Source: RGIG3077 sp045541475
GTDB lineage: Bacteria; Bacillota; Clostridia; Oscillospirales; Ruminococcaceae
Direction of reading: 5' to 3'
Length of the DNA stretch: 64,000 nucleotides
NCBI GenBank assembly: GCA_045541475.1
Contig: JAZQJI010000034.1
Span: 1 to 64,000 of the forward strand
Shown: one piece after another, positions 30,710-40,374 of the stretch
Layout of the letters: every line of letters starts with the position of its first letter
Position numbering within the stretch: position 1 is the stretch's first letter
Program-made: the position numbers and the translations under genes
Notes under the pieces: generated by a model
Told to the model about the DNA's origin: nothing
Seen by the model: the letters and a program-made list of their open reading frames with translations, nothing else
The model's database searches: none

Positions 30710-30740
30710 AACGGAAGCTCTTTTTGGGCTTCCGTTTTTA
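30710..30740 (+). terminator. Second terminator after the P-loop gene
   Basis: AACGGAAGC (30710-30718) / GCTTCCGTT (30728-30736), 9-base loop, then TTTATAA. Confidence 0.8.
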
Positions 30741-30777
30741 TAAATGCACCAAAAATCAAAAAAGTTGCGTTAAACAC

Positions 30778-30806
30778 TTGACAAGCAACGAAATTCTTTG
30801 TATAAT
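30778..30806 (+). promoter_or_regulatory. Promoter of the DUF177-rpmF operon
   Basis: -35 TTGACA (30778-30783), 17-base spacer, -10 TATAAT (30801-30806): full consensus. Confidence 0.88.
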
Positions 30807-30847
30807 AATGTTTGCGGTTTATTGGCAAATTGTTGAGGTATTTAATT

Positions 30848-31294
30848 ATGAATATCAACGTTAAACAGCTTTTTAATATTATCGGTGAAAGAAAAGACTT
30901 TCAATGTCAAATTCCTCTTGGGGAGCTTGATTATTTAAGAGGGTTTAAATTTTCTTCTCCCGTTGATATCAGCGGATTTCTATTCAATCGCGCGGGGATT
31001 GTTTCGCTTGAATTTTCAGTACGATTCACACTCACAGTCGTATGCGACAGATGCCTTGATGAGCTTGACCGTGATTATTTTTATGAGTTTGAGCATACAG
31101 TGGTACATTCGCTTGAAAGTGATAATGACGAATATATCATCGCACAGGATGATATGATCGACATCAACGAAATTGCTCTTTCTGATTTGTTGCTGCAGTT
31201 GCCCAGCAAAATGCTTTGCAATGAAGATTGCAAGGGCTTGTGCTTGAAGTGCGGCTGTAATTTGAATAAATCAGAATGTGAATGTAATAACTGA
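30848..31294 (+). CDS. DUF177 (YceD-like) protein upstream of rpmF
   Basis: 148 residues from the ATG at 30848. Core DUF177 pattern: a beta-rich domain with Cys-Asp-Arg-Cys-Leu in the middle ('VCDRCLDEL') and a C-terminal Cys-rich tail (CNEDCKGLCLKCGCNLNKSECEC), which is the family's metal-binding end. DUF177 genes sit before rpmF in most bacteria and have been linked to 23S rRNA or ribosome maturation. Here it is 43 bases upstream of rpmF under a consensus promoter. Confidence 0.88.
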   Translation: MNINVKQLFNIIGERKDFQCQIPLGELDYLRGFKFSSPVDISGFLFNRAGIVSLEFSVRFTLTVVCDRCLDELDRDYFYEFEHTVVHSLESDNDEYIIAQDDMIDINEIALSDLLLQLPSKMLCNEDCKGLCLKCGCNLNKSECECNN

Positions 31295-31337
31295 TTGCCG
31301 CTTTTTTATTGTTCAATTTATAAAGGAGGTGCACAAA

Positions 31338-31520
31338 ATGGCTGTACCAAAGAATAAGGTTTCCAAGGCAAGAAGAGATAAGAGACGTTCCAACGTATGG
31401 AAGCTCGATGCTCCTGCTTTCTCAAAATGCACAAACTGCGGAGAGCTTACAGCACCGCACAAGGTATGCAACGTCTGCGGCTATTATAAGGGCGTAGAGG
31501 TTAAGAAGATGGATGACTAA
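31338..31520 (+). CDS. rpmF: 50S ribosomal protein L32
   Basis: 60 residues from the ATG at 31338 with a strong AAAGGAGGT. Starts with Ala-Val-Pro-Lys after Met, as all L32 do, basic N-terminal half, and a zinc ribbon Cys-x2-Cys (CTNC) ... Cys-x2-Cys (CNVC). This is the zinc-containing (C+) form, so no zinc-independent paralogue is needed here. Confidence 0.97.
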   Translation: MAVPKNKVSKARRDKRRSNVWKLDAPAFSKCTNCGELTAPHKVCNVCGYYKGVEVKKMDD

Positions 31521-31551
31521 TTGTCGTTTTCTCATCATGTTTTTACGAAAC

Positions 31552-31601
31552 GGGAAGACAGAAGGCAGAAAATATCTGTCTTGTGTTTTCTCGTTTTTTT
31601 T
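31552..31601 (+). terminator. Possible terminator after rpmF
   Basis: AAGACAG (31555-31561) / CTGTCTT (31576-31582) followed, after a few bases, by a run of T (31594-31601). Loop large, so partial termination with read-through into the DUF512-der operon is likely. Confidence 0.4.
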
Positions 31602-31628
31602 GAATTTTTCTAAAAAAAGAGGTACACC

Positions 31629-32924
31629 GTGGCAAAAATTTTTGATGTTGTTAAAAAATCGCCTGCTGCTAAGGCGCATATACAATGCGGTGATGAACTT
31701 TTAGCGATAAATTCTGTGCCGATTAACGATGTGCTTGACTATATGTTCTATGCCGCCGAGTGTGAGCTCACCCTTACGTTGTGCCGCGACGGCAAAAAGT
31801 TTGAAAAGAAAATCAAAAAAGGCGAATATGAGGATTTGGGGCTTGAGTTTGAAACATTTTTGATGGACAAAAAGCAAACCTGCCGTAATAAGTGCATCTT
31901 CTGCTTTATTGACCAAATGCCCCCTAATATGCGCGAAACCTTGTATTTTAAAGATGATGACTCACGTCTTTCGTTTTTGCACGGCAATTACGTTACGCTT
32001 ACAAATCTTGATGATAATGATATCGACCGAATTGTTAAGATGAAGCTGCCGCTTAATATTTCCGTGCATACAACAAATCCGCAATTGCGATGCAAAATGA
32101 TGAATAATCGCTTTGCGGGTGAAAAGCTTAAATATTTGCAGATTTTAAGCGATAATAATATCAAGATGAACTGCCAGATTGTTCTTTGCCCTGATTATAA
32201 CGATGGAAAAGAGCTTGACAGAACATTAAACGATTTGTGCTCGCTTATGCCCAATATCGACAGCATTGCAATTGTGCCGCTTGGCATGACAAAGTTTAGA
32301 GAGAATTTAACTCCCTTGCGTGCCGTTGATAAAGAATGTGCGGTTGATGTTATAAAAACGGTTGAAAAGTATCAAAAACAGATGCTTGAAAAGTATGAAA
32401 CAAGACTTGTTTTTGTTGCTGATGAGTTTTATTTAAAGGCGGAAATACCGCTACCTGACGCTTATTCTTACGAGGATTTTGCACAGTACGAAAACGGCGT
32501 CGGTATGCTTTCTCTGCTGATTGATGAGTTTGAATATGCCCTTGAAAATGCTAAAGAGTGCGCAAATACAACAAAAAAGGCAATTGCAACCGGTACTGCT
32601 GCTTTTGATACAATATCAAAGCTTGTAAACATGGCAAAGAAAAAATTTCCACAGGTAGATTGCGAGGTTTACGCAATTAAAAACGACTTTTTCGGTCACA
32701 GCATTACCGTTACGGGCTTGATCACCGCTCAGGATATCATAAATCAGTTAAAGGGCAAATTGCCCGAAAATTCAACACTTTTGCTATCACGCAGCATGCT
32801 AAAGGCTGATTGTGATGTTTTTCTTGATGATTTTAGCATAAGCGATGTGGAAAACGCATTAAACGTAAAAACTATCATTACCGAAAACGACGGCGACAAA
32901 CTGCTTGACGCTGTTTTATCATAA
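31629..32924 (+). CDS. DUF512 family PDZ + radical-SAM-like Fe-S protein
   Basis: 431 residues, GTG start at 31629 (GAGGT 7 bases upstream). Order: PDZ-like N-terminus (about 1-70; 'SPAAKAHIQCGDELLAINSVPIND'), then a Cys-x3-Cys-x2-Cys motif in 'CRNKCIFCFIDQMPPNMR', a variant radical-SAM cluster site, 'LSFLHGNYVTLTN', and a C-terminal DUF512 domain. The family is nearly universal in clostridia and lies before der, as here (23 bases). It probably binds an Fe-S cluster; the reaction is unknown. Confidence 0.88.
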   Translation: MAKIFDVVKKSPAAKAHIQCGDELLAINSVPINDVLDYMFYAAECELTLTLCRDGKKFEKKIKKGEYEDLGLEFETFLMDKKQTCRNKCIFCFIDQMPPNMRETLYFKDDDSRLSFLHGNYVTLTNLDDNDIDRIVKMKLPLNISVHTTNPQLRCKMMNNRFAGEKLKYLQILSDNNIKMNCQIVLCPDYNDGKELDRTLNDLCSLMPNIDSIAIVPLGMTKFRENLTPLRAVDKECAVDVIKTVEKYQKQMLEKYETRLVFVADEFYLKAEIPLPDAYSYEDFAQYENGVGMLSLLIDEFEYALENAKECANTTKKAIATGTAAFDTISKLVNMAKKKFPQVDCEVYAIKNDFFGHSITVTGLITAQDIINQLKGKLPENSTLLLSRSMLKADCDVFLDDFSISDVENALNVKTIITENDGDKLLDAVLS

Positions 32925-32947
32925 AATTATAAGAAACGGAGAAAATT

Positions 32948-34273
32948 ATGGCTTTACCATTAGTGGCGGTTGTCGGCCGTCCCAATGTCGGAAAATCCAC
33001 ACTTTTTAATAAGCTTACAGGTAAGCGTATTTCTATAGTTGATGATACGCCCGGCGTTACCCGTGACCGCATTTACTCCAAATGCGAGTGGAGAAACCGC
33101 GAATTTATGCTTGTTGATACAGGCGGTATTGAACCGCACAGCGATGATGTAATTCTTTCACAGATGCGTCGTCAGGCACAGCTTGCAATTGATAACGCAG
33201 ATGTTATTGTGCTTGTTGTGGATATCCGCTGCGGTGTTACTGCAAACGATACCGACGTTGCCAATATGCTGCTTAAAAGCGGCAAGCCCATTGTGCTTTG
33301 TGTAAATAAATGCGATGCTTTGGGTCCTGCACCTATGGAACTTTACGAGTTTTATAATTTGGGCGTTGGTGAACCCATGCCCGTTTCTGCCGAGCATGGT
33401 CATGGCACGGGCGATTTGCTTGACGTGATATTTGAATATCTGCCCGATACCGAATTTGAAGAATACGATGATGATTATATCAAGGTTGCGGTTATCGGAA
33501 AGCCCAACGTAGGCAAAAGTTCACTTGTAAACAAACTTTGCGGCGAGGATAGAATGATTGTTTCTGACATTGCTGGAACAACAAGGGATTCGACCGATAC
33601 CGAAATCGAAAACGAGCACGGCAAGTTTGTTTTTATTGATACCGCAGGCTTGCGCAAACGCAAAAAGGTTTACGAGAATATTGAACGTTACAGTGCTTTG
33701 CGCTCGTACATGGCTGTTGACCGTGCGGACGTATGCCTTATTATGATTGATGCTGAGGTTGGTTTTACCGAGCAGGATTCCAAAATTGCGGGCTATGCGC
33801 ATGAGCAAGGCAAGGCTTGCCTTATTGCTGTAAATAAGTGGGATGCGATTGAAAAGACCGACAAGACCATGGACGAGTTTACTGAAAGACTTAAGGAAGA
33901 TTTCAGCTTTATGTCCTATGCCCCCTTTATTTTCATTTCGGCAAAAACAGGTCAAAGACTTGACAAGCTTTTTGAAATGATAAGTGCGGTTTACGAACAC
34001 AACACTTTCAGAATTTCCACAGGTGTGCTTAACGATATTTTGGCTTACGCAACAACAAGGGTTCAGCCGCCTTCAAACAAGGGCAAATTTTTGAAGATTT
34101 ATTACATGACACAGTCATCTTCCAAACCGCCCACATTTGTTATTTTTGTAAACAATGCAGAGCTTTTCCATTTTTCTTATCAAAGATATATCGAAAACCA
34201 GATAAGAGAAGCGTTTGATTTATCGGGTACACCGATAAAGCTCGTTATAAGAGAGCGCGGAAAGGATCAGTAA
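32948..34273 (+). CDS. der: Ribosome-assembly GTPase Der (EngA)
   Basis: 441 residues with the diagnostic double GTPase: Walker A 'GRPNVGKST' (about 10-18) and again 'GKPNVGKSS' (about 185-193), with 'DTPGVTRD' and 'DIAGTTRDS' switch regions, NKCD and NKWD base-recognition motifs, and a C-terminal KH-like domain ending 'GTPIKLVIRERGK'. It binds the 50S subunit during assembly. It is followed by plsY and gpsA, an order conserved in clostridia. Confidence 0.97.
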   Translation: MALPLVAVVGRPNVGKSTLFNKLTGKRISIVDDTPGVTRDRIYSKCEWRNREFMLVDTGGIEPHSDDVILSQMRRQAQLAIDNADVIVLVVDIRCGVTANDTDVANMLLKSGKPIVLCVNKCDALGPAPMELYEFYNLGVGEPMPVSAEHGHGTGDLLDVIFEYLPDTEFEEYDDDYIKVAVIGKPNVGKSSLVNKLCGEDRMIVSDIAGTTRDSTDTEIENEHGKFVFIDTAGLRKRKKVYENIERYSALRSYMAVDRADVCLIMIDAEVGFTEQDSKIAGYAHEQGKACLIAVNKWDAIEKTDKTMDEFTERLKEDFSFMSYAPFIFISAKTGQRLDKLFEMISAVYEHNTFRISTGVLNDILAYATTRVQPPSNKGKFLKIYYMTQSSSKPPTFVIFVNNAELFHFSYQRYIENQIREAFDLSGTPIKLVIRERGKDQ

Positions 34274-34324
34274 CCAATCTTTTGGGTGCCAATTCCCCAA
34301 AATACATTTTTCCGAGGAGATTTT

Positions 34325-35005
34325 ATGACATTTACGGTTAAACTTATAATATCGCTTTTAATCAGTGCGGTTATTTCCTATCTAATCGGCGGACTTAATT
34401 CCGCAATTATTTCTGTAAAGCTTCTTGAAGGTGAAGATATCCGCAAACACGGCAGTGGAAACGCAGGTCTTACAAACACTTTGCGTTGCTTTGGCAAGGC
34501 ACCTGCAATCTGCACGCTTATAGGCGACCTTGGCAAAGGCGTTGTTGCTGTTTTACTCTCAAAGCTTGTACTTTCACTGTTTTTGCCCTCGCTTGAATTT
34601 ACTGCGTTTATTGGCTATTTTTCCGGAATATTCTGCATTTTCGGACATATTTTCCCCATATACTATGGATTTAAGGGCGGTAAGGGCGTTCTTGTTTCAA
34701 GTTCTATTCTGCTCGTTGTTGATCCGATCTGCTTCTGCATAATCATTCCGTTCTTTATTCTTATGGTAGTTCTCACAAAATATGTTTCGGTTTCTTCCAT
34801 AACAGCAGCTGCGGTTTATCCGTTCCTCACCTTTGCGTTGCAGTATTTTGCATACGGTTGGGAATTTAACCGCGCACTGATTGATGCAGGTCTCGTGACT
34901 GTTACGGCAGTAATACTGATTTATATGCACAAGGAAAACATAAAGCGACTTAAGGCAGGTACGGAAAATAAGTTTTCCGTAAAATCAAAATCCAAAAAGA
35001 GCTAA
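34325..35005 (+). CDS. plsY: Acyl-phosphate:glycerol-3-phosphate acyltransferase
   Basis: 226 residues from the ATG at 34325 (GAGGAG upstream). Integral membrane enzyme that puts the first acyl chain on glycerol-3-phosphate. Five or so helices; family motifs 'GSGNAGLTNTLR' (motif 1, 'S-G-N-x-G-x-T-N'), 'FKGGKGV' (motif 2) and a C-terminal third motif. The C-terminus is Lys/Ser-rich. Next to gpsA, which makes its substrate. Confidence 0.93.
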   Translation: MTFTVKLIISLLISAVISYLIGGLNSAIISVKLLEGEDIRKHGSGNAGLTNTLRCFGKAPAICTLIGDLGKGVVAVLLSKLVLSLFLPSLEFTAFIGYFSGIFCIFGHIFPIYYGFKGGKGVLVSSSILLVVDPICFCIIIPFFILMVVLTKYVSVSSITAAAVYPFLTFALQYFAYGWEFNRALIDAGLVTVTAVILIYMHKENIKRLKAGTENKFSVKSKSKKS

Positions 35006-35023
35006 TTAAGGGGAGGTTTACTC

Positions 35024-36034
35024 ATGCCGAACATTTTTATTTTAGGCTCGGGAAGCTTCAGTCTTGCAATTGCCAACATGGCAGTTTGTAACGAAAACAA
35101 CACCGTTACGGTGTGGTCTGCATTCAAGCAGGAGATAGATGATATCATCAAATACGGCGAGCATAAGCAAAAACTGCCCGGTGTTAAGATATCTGAAAGA
35201 ATAAATTTTACTGATGATATTTCAAAAGCAAGCGATGCCGAAATCATCATTTTTGGTATTCCCTCGTCGTTTGTGCGTGATGTAGCAAACAAGGTAAAGC
35301 CTTTTACGCAAAAGTGCCGTTGCATCGTAAATACAGGCAAGGGCTTTGATGGCGAAACGCATGATGTTTTAAGCAAGGTTATATCTGATGCTATTACTGA
35401 TAAGCCCGTGGTTGTGCTTTCCGGTCCTTCTCATGCTGAAGAGGTTGCCATTGGCATACCCACAGCGGTTGTTGCCGCAAGTGATGATATCAAATCGGCA
35501 GAGTATGTGCAGGAATCGCTTTCAACTCCATCGTTCAGAATATATACGGGCGGCGATCCTTTGGGCTGCGAAATCGGCGGAGCATTAAAAAACATCATCG
35601 CTTTGTGCGCAGGTATATGCGATGGTCTGGGCTGCGGCGATAACACAAGGGCGCTGCTTATGACCAGAGGCATGACGGAAATCTGCCGTTTGGGTGTTGC
35701 AATGGGTGCTAAGGCAGAAACATTTGCAGGACTTACAGGCCTTGGTGATTTGATTGTTACCTGCACAAGTATGCACAGCCGCAACCGCAGGGCAGGCATT
35801 TTAATCGGTCAGGGCGTAAATGCTGATGAAGCTGTTAAGCAAATCGGCACGGTTGAAGGTTATCACTGCTGCAAGGCGGCTTATGATATTTCACGCAAAT
35901 ACGGCGTTGAAATGCCCATTACCGAAAGCCTTTATGCTGTTTTGTTTGAAGGCGCAAATATAAACGAAAAATTTTCGCTGCTTATGGCAAGACCGCAAAA
36001 GCATGAAGCAGAAAATTACAGTGATAAAGCGTAA
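35024..36034 (+). CDS. gpsA: Glycerol-3-phosphate dehydrogenase [NAD(P)+]
   Basis: 336 residues. It reduces dihydroxyacetone phosphate to sn-glycerol-3-phosphate for lipid synthesis. N-terminal Rossmann motif 'ILGSGSFSLAIA' (usually GAGSWGTALA), 'VNTGKGF', 'LSGPSHAEEVA', the catalytic Lys in 'GGALKNIIALCAGICDGLGCGDNTRAL', and 'GLTGLGDLIVTCTS'. 18 bases after plsY; the two form a lipid unit. Confidence 0.95.
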   Translation: MPNIFILGSGSFSLAIANMAVCNENNTVTVWSAFKQEIDDIIKYGEHKQKLPGVKISERINFTDDISKASDAEIIIFGIPSSFVRDVANKVKPFTQKCRCIVNTGKGFDGETHDVLSKVISDAITDKPVVVLSGPSHAEEVAIGIPTAVVAASDDIKSAEYVQESLSTPSFRIYTGGDPLGCEIGGALKNIIALCAGICDGLGCGDNTRALLMTRGMTEICRLGVAMGAKAETFAGLTGLGDLIVTCTSMHSRNRRAGILIGQGVNADEAVKQIGTVEGYHCCKAAYDISRKYGVEMPITESLYAVLFEGANINEKFSLLMARPQKHEAENYSDKA

Positions 36035-36073
36035 GCTATTATTATAACAAAAAACAAAGGGGGTATTTTTATT

Positions 36074-36829
36074 ATGGTTGATGTAAAAAACAGATGGTGC
36101 CTTATTACAGGCGCAAGCAGAGGTATAGGCAAACTGATTGCCGGTGAAATGGCAAAGTACGGTGCAAATCTTATTTTGCACAGCAGAAGCAAAGCACACA
36201 CCGCACAGCTTGAGGAAGAATACAAAAAATTAGGTATTGAATGTTTTTCTGTTGAGGCTGATTTGAATGATCTTGCAAGCGTAGAAAAAATGCTTGAAGA
36301 AATTGACCAAAGCGGAAAGCGCGTTGACATTGTTTTTAACGATGCAGGCCTGCAGATCGCTTACAGAACGGATTATTATTCCACACCGTTTTCGGATTAT
36401 CTTGTAAGCTTTAACGTAAACACAATTGCACCTATGATGATTTGCTATCACTTTTTGCCCAAGATGATCGAATACGGATTTGGCAGAGTGATTAACACGA
36501 CAAGCGGCATTGATGGCGAACCCGAGCAAGCAGGATATTCTGCGGCAAAAGCGGCATTAAACAAGGTTACGCTTGATATTGCACGAAAGCTTGACGGCAC
36601 TGACGTTATCCTTTCTCTTTCCGATCCCGGCTGGTGCCGCACCGACCTTGGCGGTCCTCACGCACCCAACGCACCCGAAAGCACAATCCCCGGAATGATT
36701 GTTGGCGCTTTTGTTGATGACAAGCGCAGCGGCAGACTTTTCGGCGCACAAGAATATACCGGGCTTACCTTAGAGCAGGCTGTGCAAAAGGCAGCTGACG
36801 CTCCCTCGGTATCCGTTAACGCAAGATAA
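36074..36829 (+). CDS. Short-chain dehydrogenase/reductase
   Basis: 251 residues. Rossmann 'TGASRGIGK' (14-22), 'NDAG' in place of the usual NNAG, and the active-site Tyr-x-x-x-Lys in 'AGYSAAKAAL', with the catalytic Ser in 'NTTSGIDGE'. FabG-like in shape, but substrate unknown. RBS AGGGGG; last gene of the run from DUF512. A terminator follows at 36841-36877. Confidence 0.88.
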   Translation: MVDVKNRWCLITGASRGIGKLIAGEMAKYGANLILHSRSKAHTAQLEEEYKKLGIECFSVEADLNDLASVEKMLEEIDQSGKRVDIVFNDAGLQIAYRTDYYSTPFSDYLVSFNVNTIAPMMICYHFLPKMIEYGFGRVINTTSGIDGEPEQAGYSAAKAALNKVTLDIARKLDGTDVILSLSDPGWCRTDLGGPHAPNAPESTIPGMIVGAFVDDKRSGRLFGAQEYTGLTLEQAVQKAADAPSVSVNAR

Positions 36830-36840
36830 AAAGGCATAAC

Positions 36841-36877
36841 AAAACGCTTTCCGAAAATAAAACGGAAAGCGTTTTTT
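36841..36877. terminator. Bidirectional terminator
   Basis: AAAACGCTTTCCG (36841-36853) / CGGAAAGCGTTTT (36863-36875) then TT; serves the SDR gene and the convergent membrane-protein gene. Confidence 0.85.
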
Positions 36878-36903
36878 GTTTGTTATTACGTTACTTATTG
36901 GCG

Positions 36904-37413
36904 TCAGACTTTCTCTGCTTCGTACCATTCATCAAGATCGGCGTCTTTTTTTAATTGCGGATTATTCGATAGAATTGCTTGTAAAACGCGATATAATTCC
37001 GTTGCCGAAAAACTTGTGTTAGTGCTCGACGACTTTGAAAACAATACCGTCTTTGACTTTTCGTGTTCCACAATCAACATACCCGCTTTTGAACCGTATG
37101 CGGACGTAATGCATCCTCTTAACCATGCAACATCTTTTATTTCGTAGACTTTTTTGGCTGTTTGTATAAATACAACACCGTTTTCAATCCAATAATACCC
37201 CTTTTTTAAAAATAACGGAGTGTTTTCTGTGCGTTTATAGTACAATATAGCACCGAGTATCGCCAAAATTGCATTAATCATTAAAAAAATCATATCACTA
37301 ATGTCAGCGAGCGATAAAATTATGAGTAATATTACGAAAACAATCGGTACGATAAGCCCTGCGCATAAAATTCTGAAATACCAACGCTGATATGTAAATT
37401 CGGTTTTTTTCAT
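36904..37413 (-). CDS. Two-helix membrane protein of unknown function
   Basis: 169 residues from the ATG at 37413 (GGAGG upstream; the TTG at 37437 overlaps it). Two close hydrophobic helices (about 15-38 and 42-58), then a soluble C-terminal domain of about 105 residues with alternating strands ('YYWIENGVVFIQTAKKVYEIKDVAWLRG'), resembling bacterial PH-like membrane proteins. No known family assigned. Own promoter; A+T content slightly higher than neighbours. Confidence 0.65.
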   Translation of the reverse strand: MKKTEFTYQRWYFRILCAGLIVPIVFVILLIILSLADISDMIFLMINAILAILGAILYYKRTENTPLFLKKGYYWIENGVVFIQTAKKVYEIKDVAWLRGCITSAYGSKAGMLIVEHEKSKTVLFSKSSSTNTSFSATELYRVLQAILSNNPQLKKDADLDEWYEAEKV

Positions 37414-37454
37414 ATCTTTCGTTCCTCCGAAGATCAAGCATTGTTGTTGCTTAA

Positions 37455-37483
37455 ATTATAATGCACATCGGATAAAAAGTCAA
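37455..37483 (-). promoter_or_regulatory. Promoter of the membrane protein gene 36904-37413
   Basis: Minus strand: -35 TTGACT (37478-37483), 17-base spacer, -10 TATAAT (37455-37460). Its -35 adjoins the T-run of the uvrA terminator. Confidence 0.8.
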
Positions 37484-37509
37484 CAAAAATGGGCGGAGAT
37501 TATCCGCCC
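37484..37509 (-). terminator. uvrA terminator
   Basis: Minus strand: GGGCGGA (37509-37503) / TCCGCCC (37497-37491), 5-base loop, then ATTTTTG. Confidence 0.8.
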
Positions 37510-37528
37510 GTAAATATATGCAAAAATT

Positions 37529-40351
37529 TTAATCAAGCGCTTTCTTTAAATAACATCCCGTGTAGGATTTTTCATTTGCGGCAACCTCTTCGGGTGTGCC
37601 CTGCGCAACCACGCAGCCGCCTTTGTTTCCGCCTTCGGGCCCTAAATCTATAATATGGTCGGCGCACTTGATAAGGTGCAGATTGTGTTCGATAACAACC
37701 ACGGTATTTCCTGCATCAACAAGCTTTTGCAAAACTTCAATCAGTTTGTGCACGTCTGCTGTGTGCAGACCTGTTGTAGGCTCATCAAGCACATAAAGCG
37801 TTTTGCCCGTTGATCTGCGTGAAAGCTCGGTTGCAAGCTTTACACGCTGTGCTTCACCGCCTGAAAGGGTAGTAGCGCTTTGCCCTATTTTGATATACCC
37901 TAAGCCTACATCCTGTAAGGTTTTAAGCTTTCTTGATATTTTGGGCAGTGCCTCAAAGAACTCAACGCCCTCGTCAACGGTCATTTCAAGCACATCATAT
38001 ATATTTTTGCCCTTGTAGCGTACCTCTAAGGTTTCGCGGTTGTATCTTTCGCCCTTGCACACCTCGCAGGGAACGTAAATATCGGGGAGAAAATGCATTT
38101 CAATCTTTACAATACCGTCGCCCTTGCACGCTTCACATCTACCGCCCTTTACGTTAAACGAAAAGCGACCTGCGCCGTAGCCACGCATTTTTGCTTCTTG
38201 CGTTTGTGCAAAAAGTTCTCGGATATGGGTGAAAAGACCGGTGTATGTTGCAGGGTTGGAACTTGGCATTCTGCCAATGGGACTTTGGTCAATTGCAATA
38301 ACCTTATCAAGATGCTCAAGCCCTGTCATTTCCTTGAATTTTGTCGCTTTTGCTCTTGCACGGTTAAGCTTGTTTGCAAGATGCTTGTACAAAATGCCGT
38401 TTATCAGCGATGACTTGCCGCTGCCCGAAACACCCGTTACGCACACAAGCTCGCCAAGCGGTATTTTAACATCAATATTTTTCAGATTGTTTGCAAATGC
38501 GCCCTTTATTTCAAGGTAATTTCCGTTGCCGCTTCTTCTTGCAAGGGGAGTGGCGATTTTATATTCGCCGCTTAAATACTTGCCCGTTATTGAATCTTTA
38601 CACTTTAAAAGCTGCTTGGGCGTGCCAGAAAAGATTATATTTCCGCCGTTAACGCCCGCTCCGGGACCGATATCTACGATATGGTCGCAGGCAAGCATTG
38701 TATCTTCATCATGTTCAACAACAATCAAAGTATTGCCCTGGTCGGTAAGGCGGCGCAGTGTGCCGATAAGCTTATCATTATCACGCTGATGCAGACCAAT
38801 GCTCGGTTCATCAAGAATATACAGAACGCCCACAAGCGAAGAGCCTATCTGCGTTGCAAGCCTTATTCGCTGGCTTTCGCCGCCCGAAAGCGAGCCTGCA
38901 CCTCGGCTTAACGTTAAATAATCAAGACCTACGCTTACCAAAAATCCAAGTCTGTCCTTGATTTCTTTTATTATAAGCGCAGCAATCTTCATTTCACGCT
39001 CGCTTAGCTGCAATTCTTCAAAGAATTTGAGTGCGTCTGCAATTGAAAGGTCAGTCAGCTCACTTATGTTAAGTCCGCCCACGGTAACGGCAAGCACTTC
39101 TTCACGCAGACGTTTACCGCCGCAACTCTCGCACTCAACATCTGTCATGTAAGCGCAAAGCTCATCGTGTGCGGCATCTGTGTGCGCTTCCTTAAATCTG
39201 CGTTCAAGATTGTTTATAACGCCTTCAAAAGCGTGGTAGTATATTCCGCCGCCCCATTCCTTCGGGCGCTTTAATTCAAGCTTGCGGTTGTTTGTGCCGT
39301 AAAGGAACAAATCAAGCTCTTCATCTTTTAGGTTTTTAATGGGCGTATCAAGCGATATGCCGTATTCCTTTGATATTGCGTTGTAATACATATAGGCAAA
39401 TGTGCCTTCGGTTAACGTATTCCAACCGCTTGCTTTTATAGCACCCTGATTGATTGAAAGCTCCTTATCGGGCACAACGAGTTCGCGGTCAATTTTCTGA
39501 AAAAATCCCAAACCCGTGCAGGTAGGGCACGCACCGAATGGGCTGTTGAACGAGAACATTCTCGGTGCGAGCTCTTCAAGGCTGATATCATGGTCGGGGC
39601 AGGCATAGTTTTGAGAAAAAAGTATTTCTTCAACGTCAACAATATCTGCAATAACAAGTCCGCCCGATAAATCAAGCGCAGTTTCAATGCTGTCGGCAAG
39701 TCTTGATTGTATGCCTTCCTTAATAACAAGTCTGTCAACAACAACTTCAATGTTGTGCTTTTTGTTTTTGTCGGGCTTGATTTTTTCTGATAAATCATAC
39801 ATACTGCCGTCAATGCGTATGCGCACATATCCCGATTTGCGTATATCGTCAATTTCTTTCAAATGCTCGCCCTTGCGTCCTCTTACAACGGGTGCAAGGA
39901 TTTGGATTTTTGTGCGTTCCTCAAATGAGAGCAACTTGTCAACAATTTGATCAACTGTCTGCTGCTTGATTTCCTTGTGGCAGATAGGACAGTGCGGAAC
40001 GCCTATGCGTGCGTAAAGCAAACGCAGATAATCGTAAATTTCCGTAACTGTGCCCACTGTTGAGCGGGGGTTGCGAGATGTGGTTTTCTGGTCGATTGAT
40101 ATAGCGGGGGAGAGCCCTTCGATGCTGTCAACATCGGGCTTGTCCATTTGCCCCAAAAACTGCCTTGCATAAGAAGAAAGGCTTTCAACATATCGTCTTT
40201 GTCCATCAGCAAAAATGGTATCAAACGCAAGCGATGATTTGCCCGAGCCTGAAAGCCCCGTAACCACAATAAATTTATCTCTGGGCAGTTCTAAATCTAC
40301 GTTCTTTAAATTATGCTCTCTTGCGCCTTTAATTATAATTTTATCCTGCAT
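37529..40351 (-). CDS. uvrA: Excinuclease ABC subunit A
   Basis: 940 residues, full length. DNA-damage-sensing ATPase of nucleotide excision repair. Two ABC ATPase modules: Walker A 'GLSGSGKSS' at 32-40 and 'GVSGSGKSS' in the second half; two ABC signature 'LSGGE' sequences ('GSLSGGESQR', 'TTLSGGEAQR'); zinc-finger Cys pairs (CPICHK..., 'CETCGGKR'-like 'CESCGGKR', 'CEACKGDG...CEVCKGERY'). Last gene of the operon uvrB-GNAT-uvrA on the minus strand. Most plus-strand frames opposite it are shadows. Confidence 0.98.
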   Translation of the reverse strand: MQDKIIIKGAREHNLKNVDLELPRDKFIVVTGLSGSGKSSLAFDTIFADGQRRYVESLSSYARQFLGQMDKPDVDSIEGLSPAISIDQKTTSRNPRSTVGTVTEIYDYLRLLYARIGVPHCPICHKEIKQQTVDQIVDKLLSFEERTKIQILAPVVRGRKGEHLKEIDDIRKSGYVRIRIDGSMYDLSEKIKPDKNKKHNIEVVVDRLVIKEGIQSRLADSIETALDLSGGLVIADIVDVEEILFSQNYACPDHDISLEELAPRMFSFNSPFGACPTCTGLGFFQKIDRELVVPDKELSINQGAIKASGWNTLTEGTFAYMYYNAISKEYGISLDTPIKNLKDEELDLFLYGTNNRKLELKRPKEWGGGIYYHAFEGVINNLERRFKEAHTDAAHDELCAYMTDVECESCGGKRLREEVLAVTVGGLNISELTDLSIADALKFFEELQLSEREMKIAALIIKEIKDRLGFLVSVGLDYLTLSRGAGSLSGGESQRIRLATQIGSSLVGVLYILDEPSIGLHQRDNDKLIGTLRRLTDQGNTLIVVEHDEDTMLACDHIVDIGPGAGVNGGNIIFSGTPKQLLKCKDSITGKYLSGEYKIATPLARRSGNGNYLEIKGAFANNLKNIDVKIPLGELVCVTGVSGSGKSSLINGILYKHLANKLNRARAKATKFKEMTGLEHLDKVIAIDQSPIGRMPSSNPATYTGLFTHIRELFAQTQEAKMRGYGAGRFSFNVKGGRCEACKGDGIVKIEMHFLPDIYVPCEVCKGERYNRETLEVRYKGKNIYDVLEMTVDEGVEFFEALPKISRKLKTLQDVGLGYIKIGQSATTLSGGEAQRVKLATELSRRSTGKTLYVLDEPTTGLHTADVHKLIEVLQKLVDAGNTVVVIEHNLHLIKCADHIIDLGPEGGNKGGCVVAQGTPEEVAANEKSYTGCYLKKALD

Positions 40352-40374
40352 AAATTCAGTGTTTTGTTCTCCCT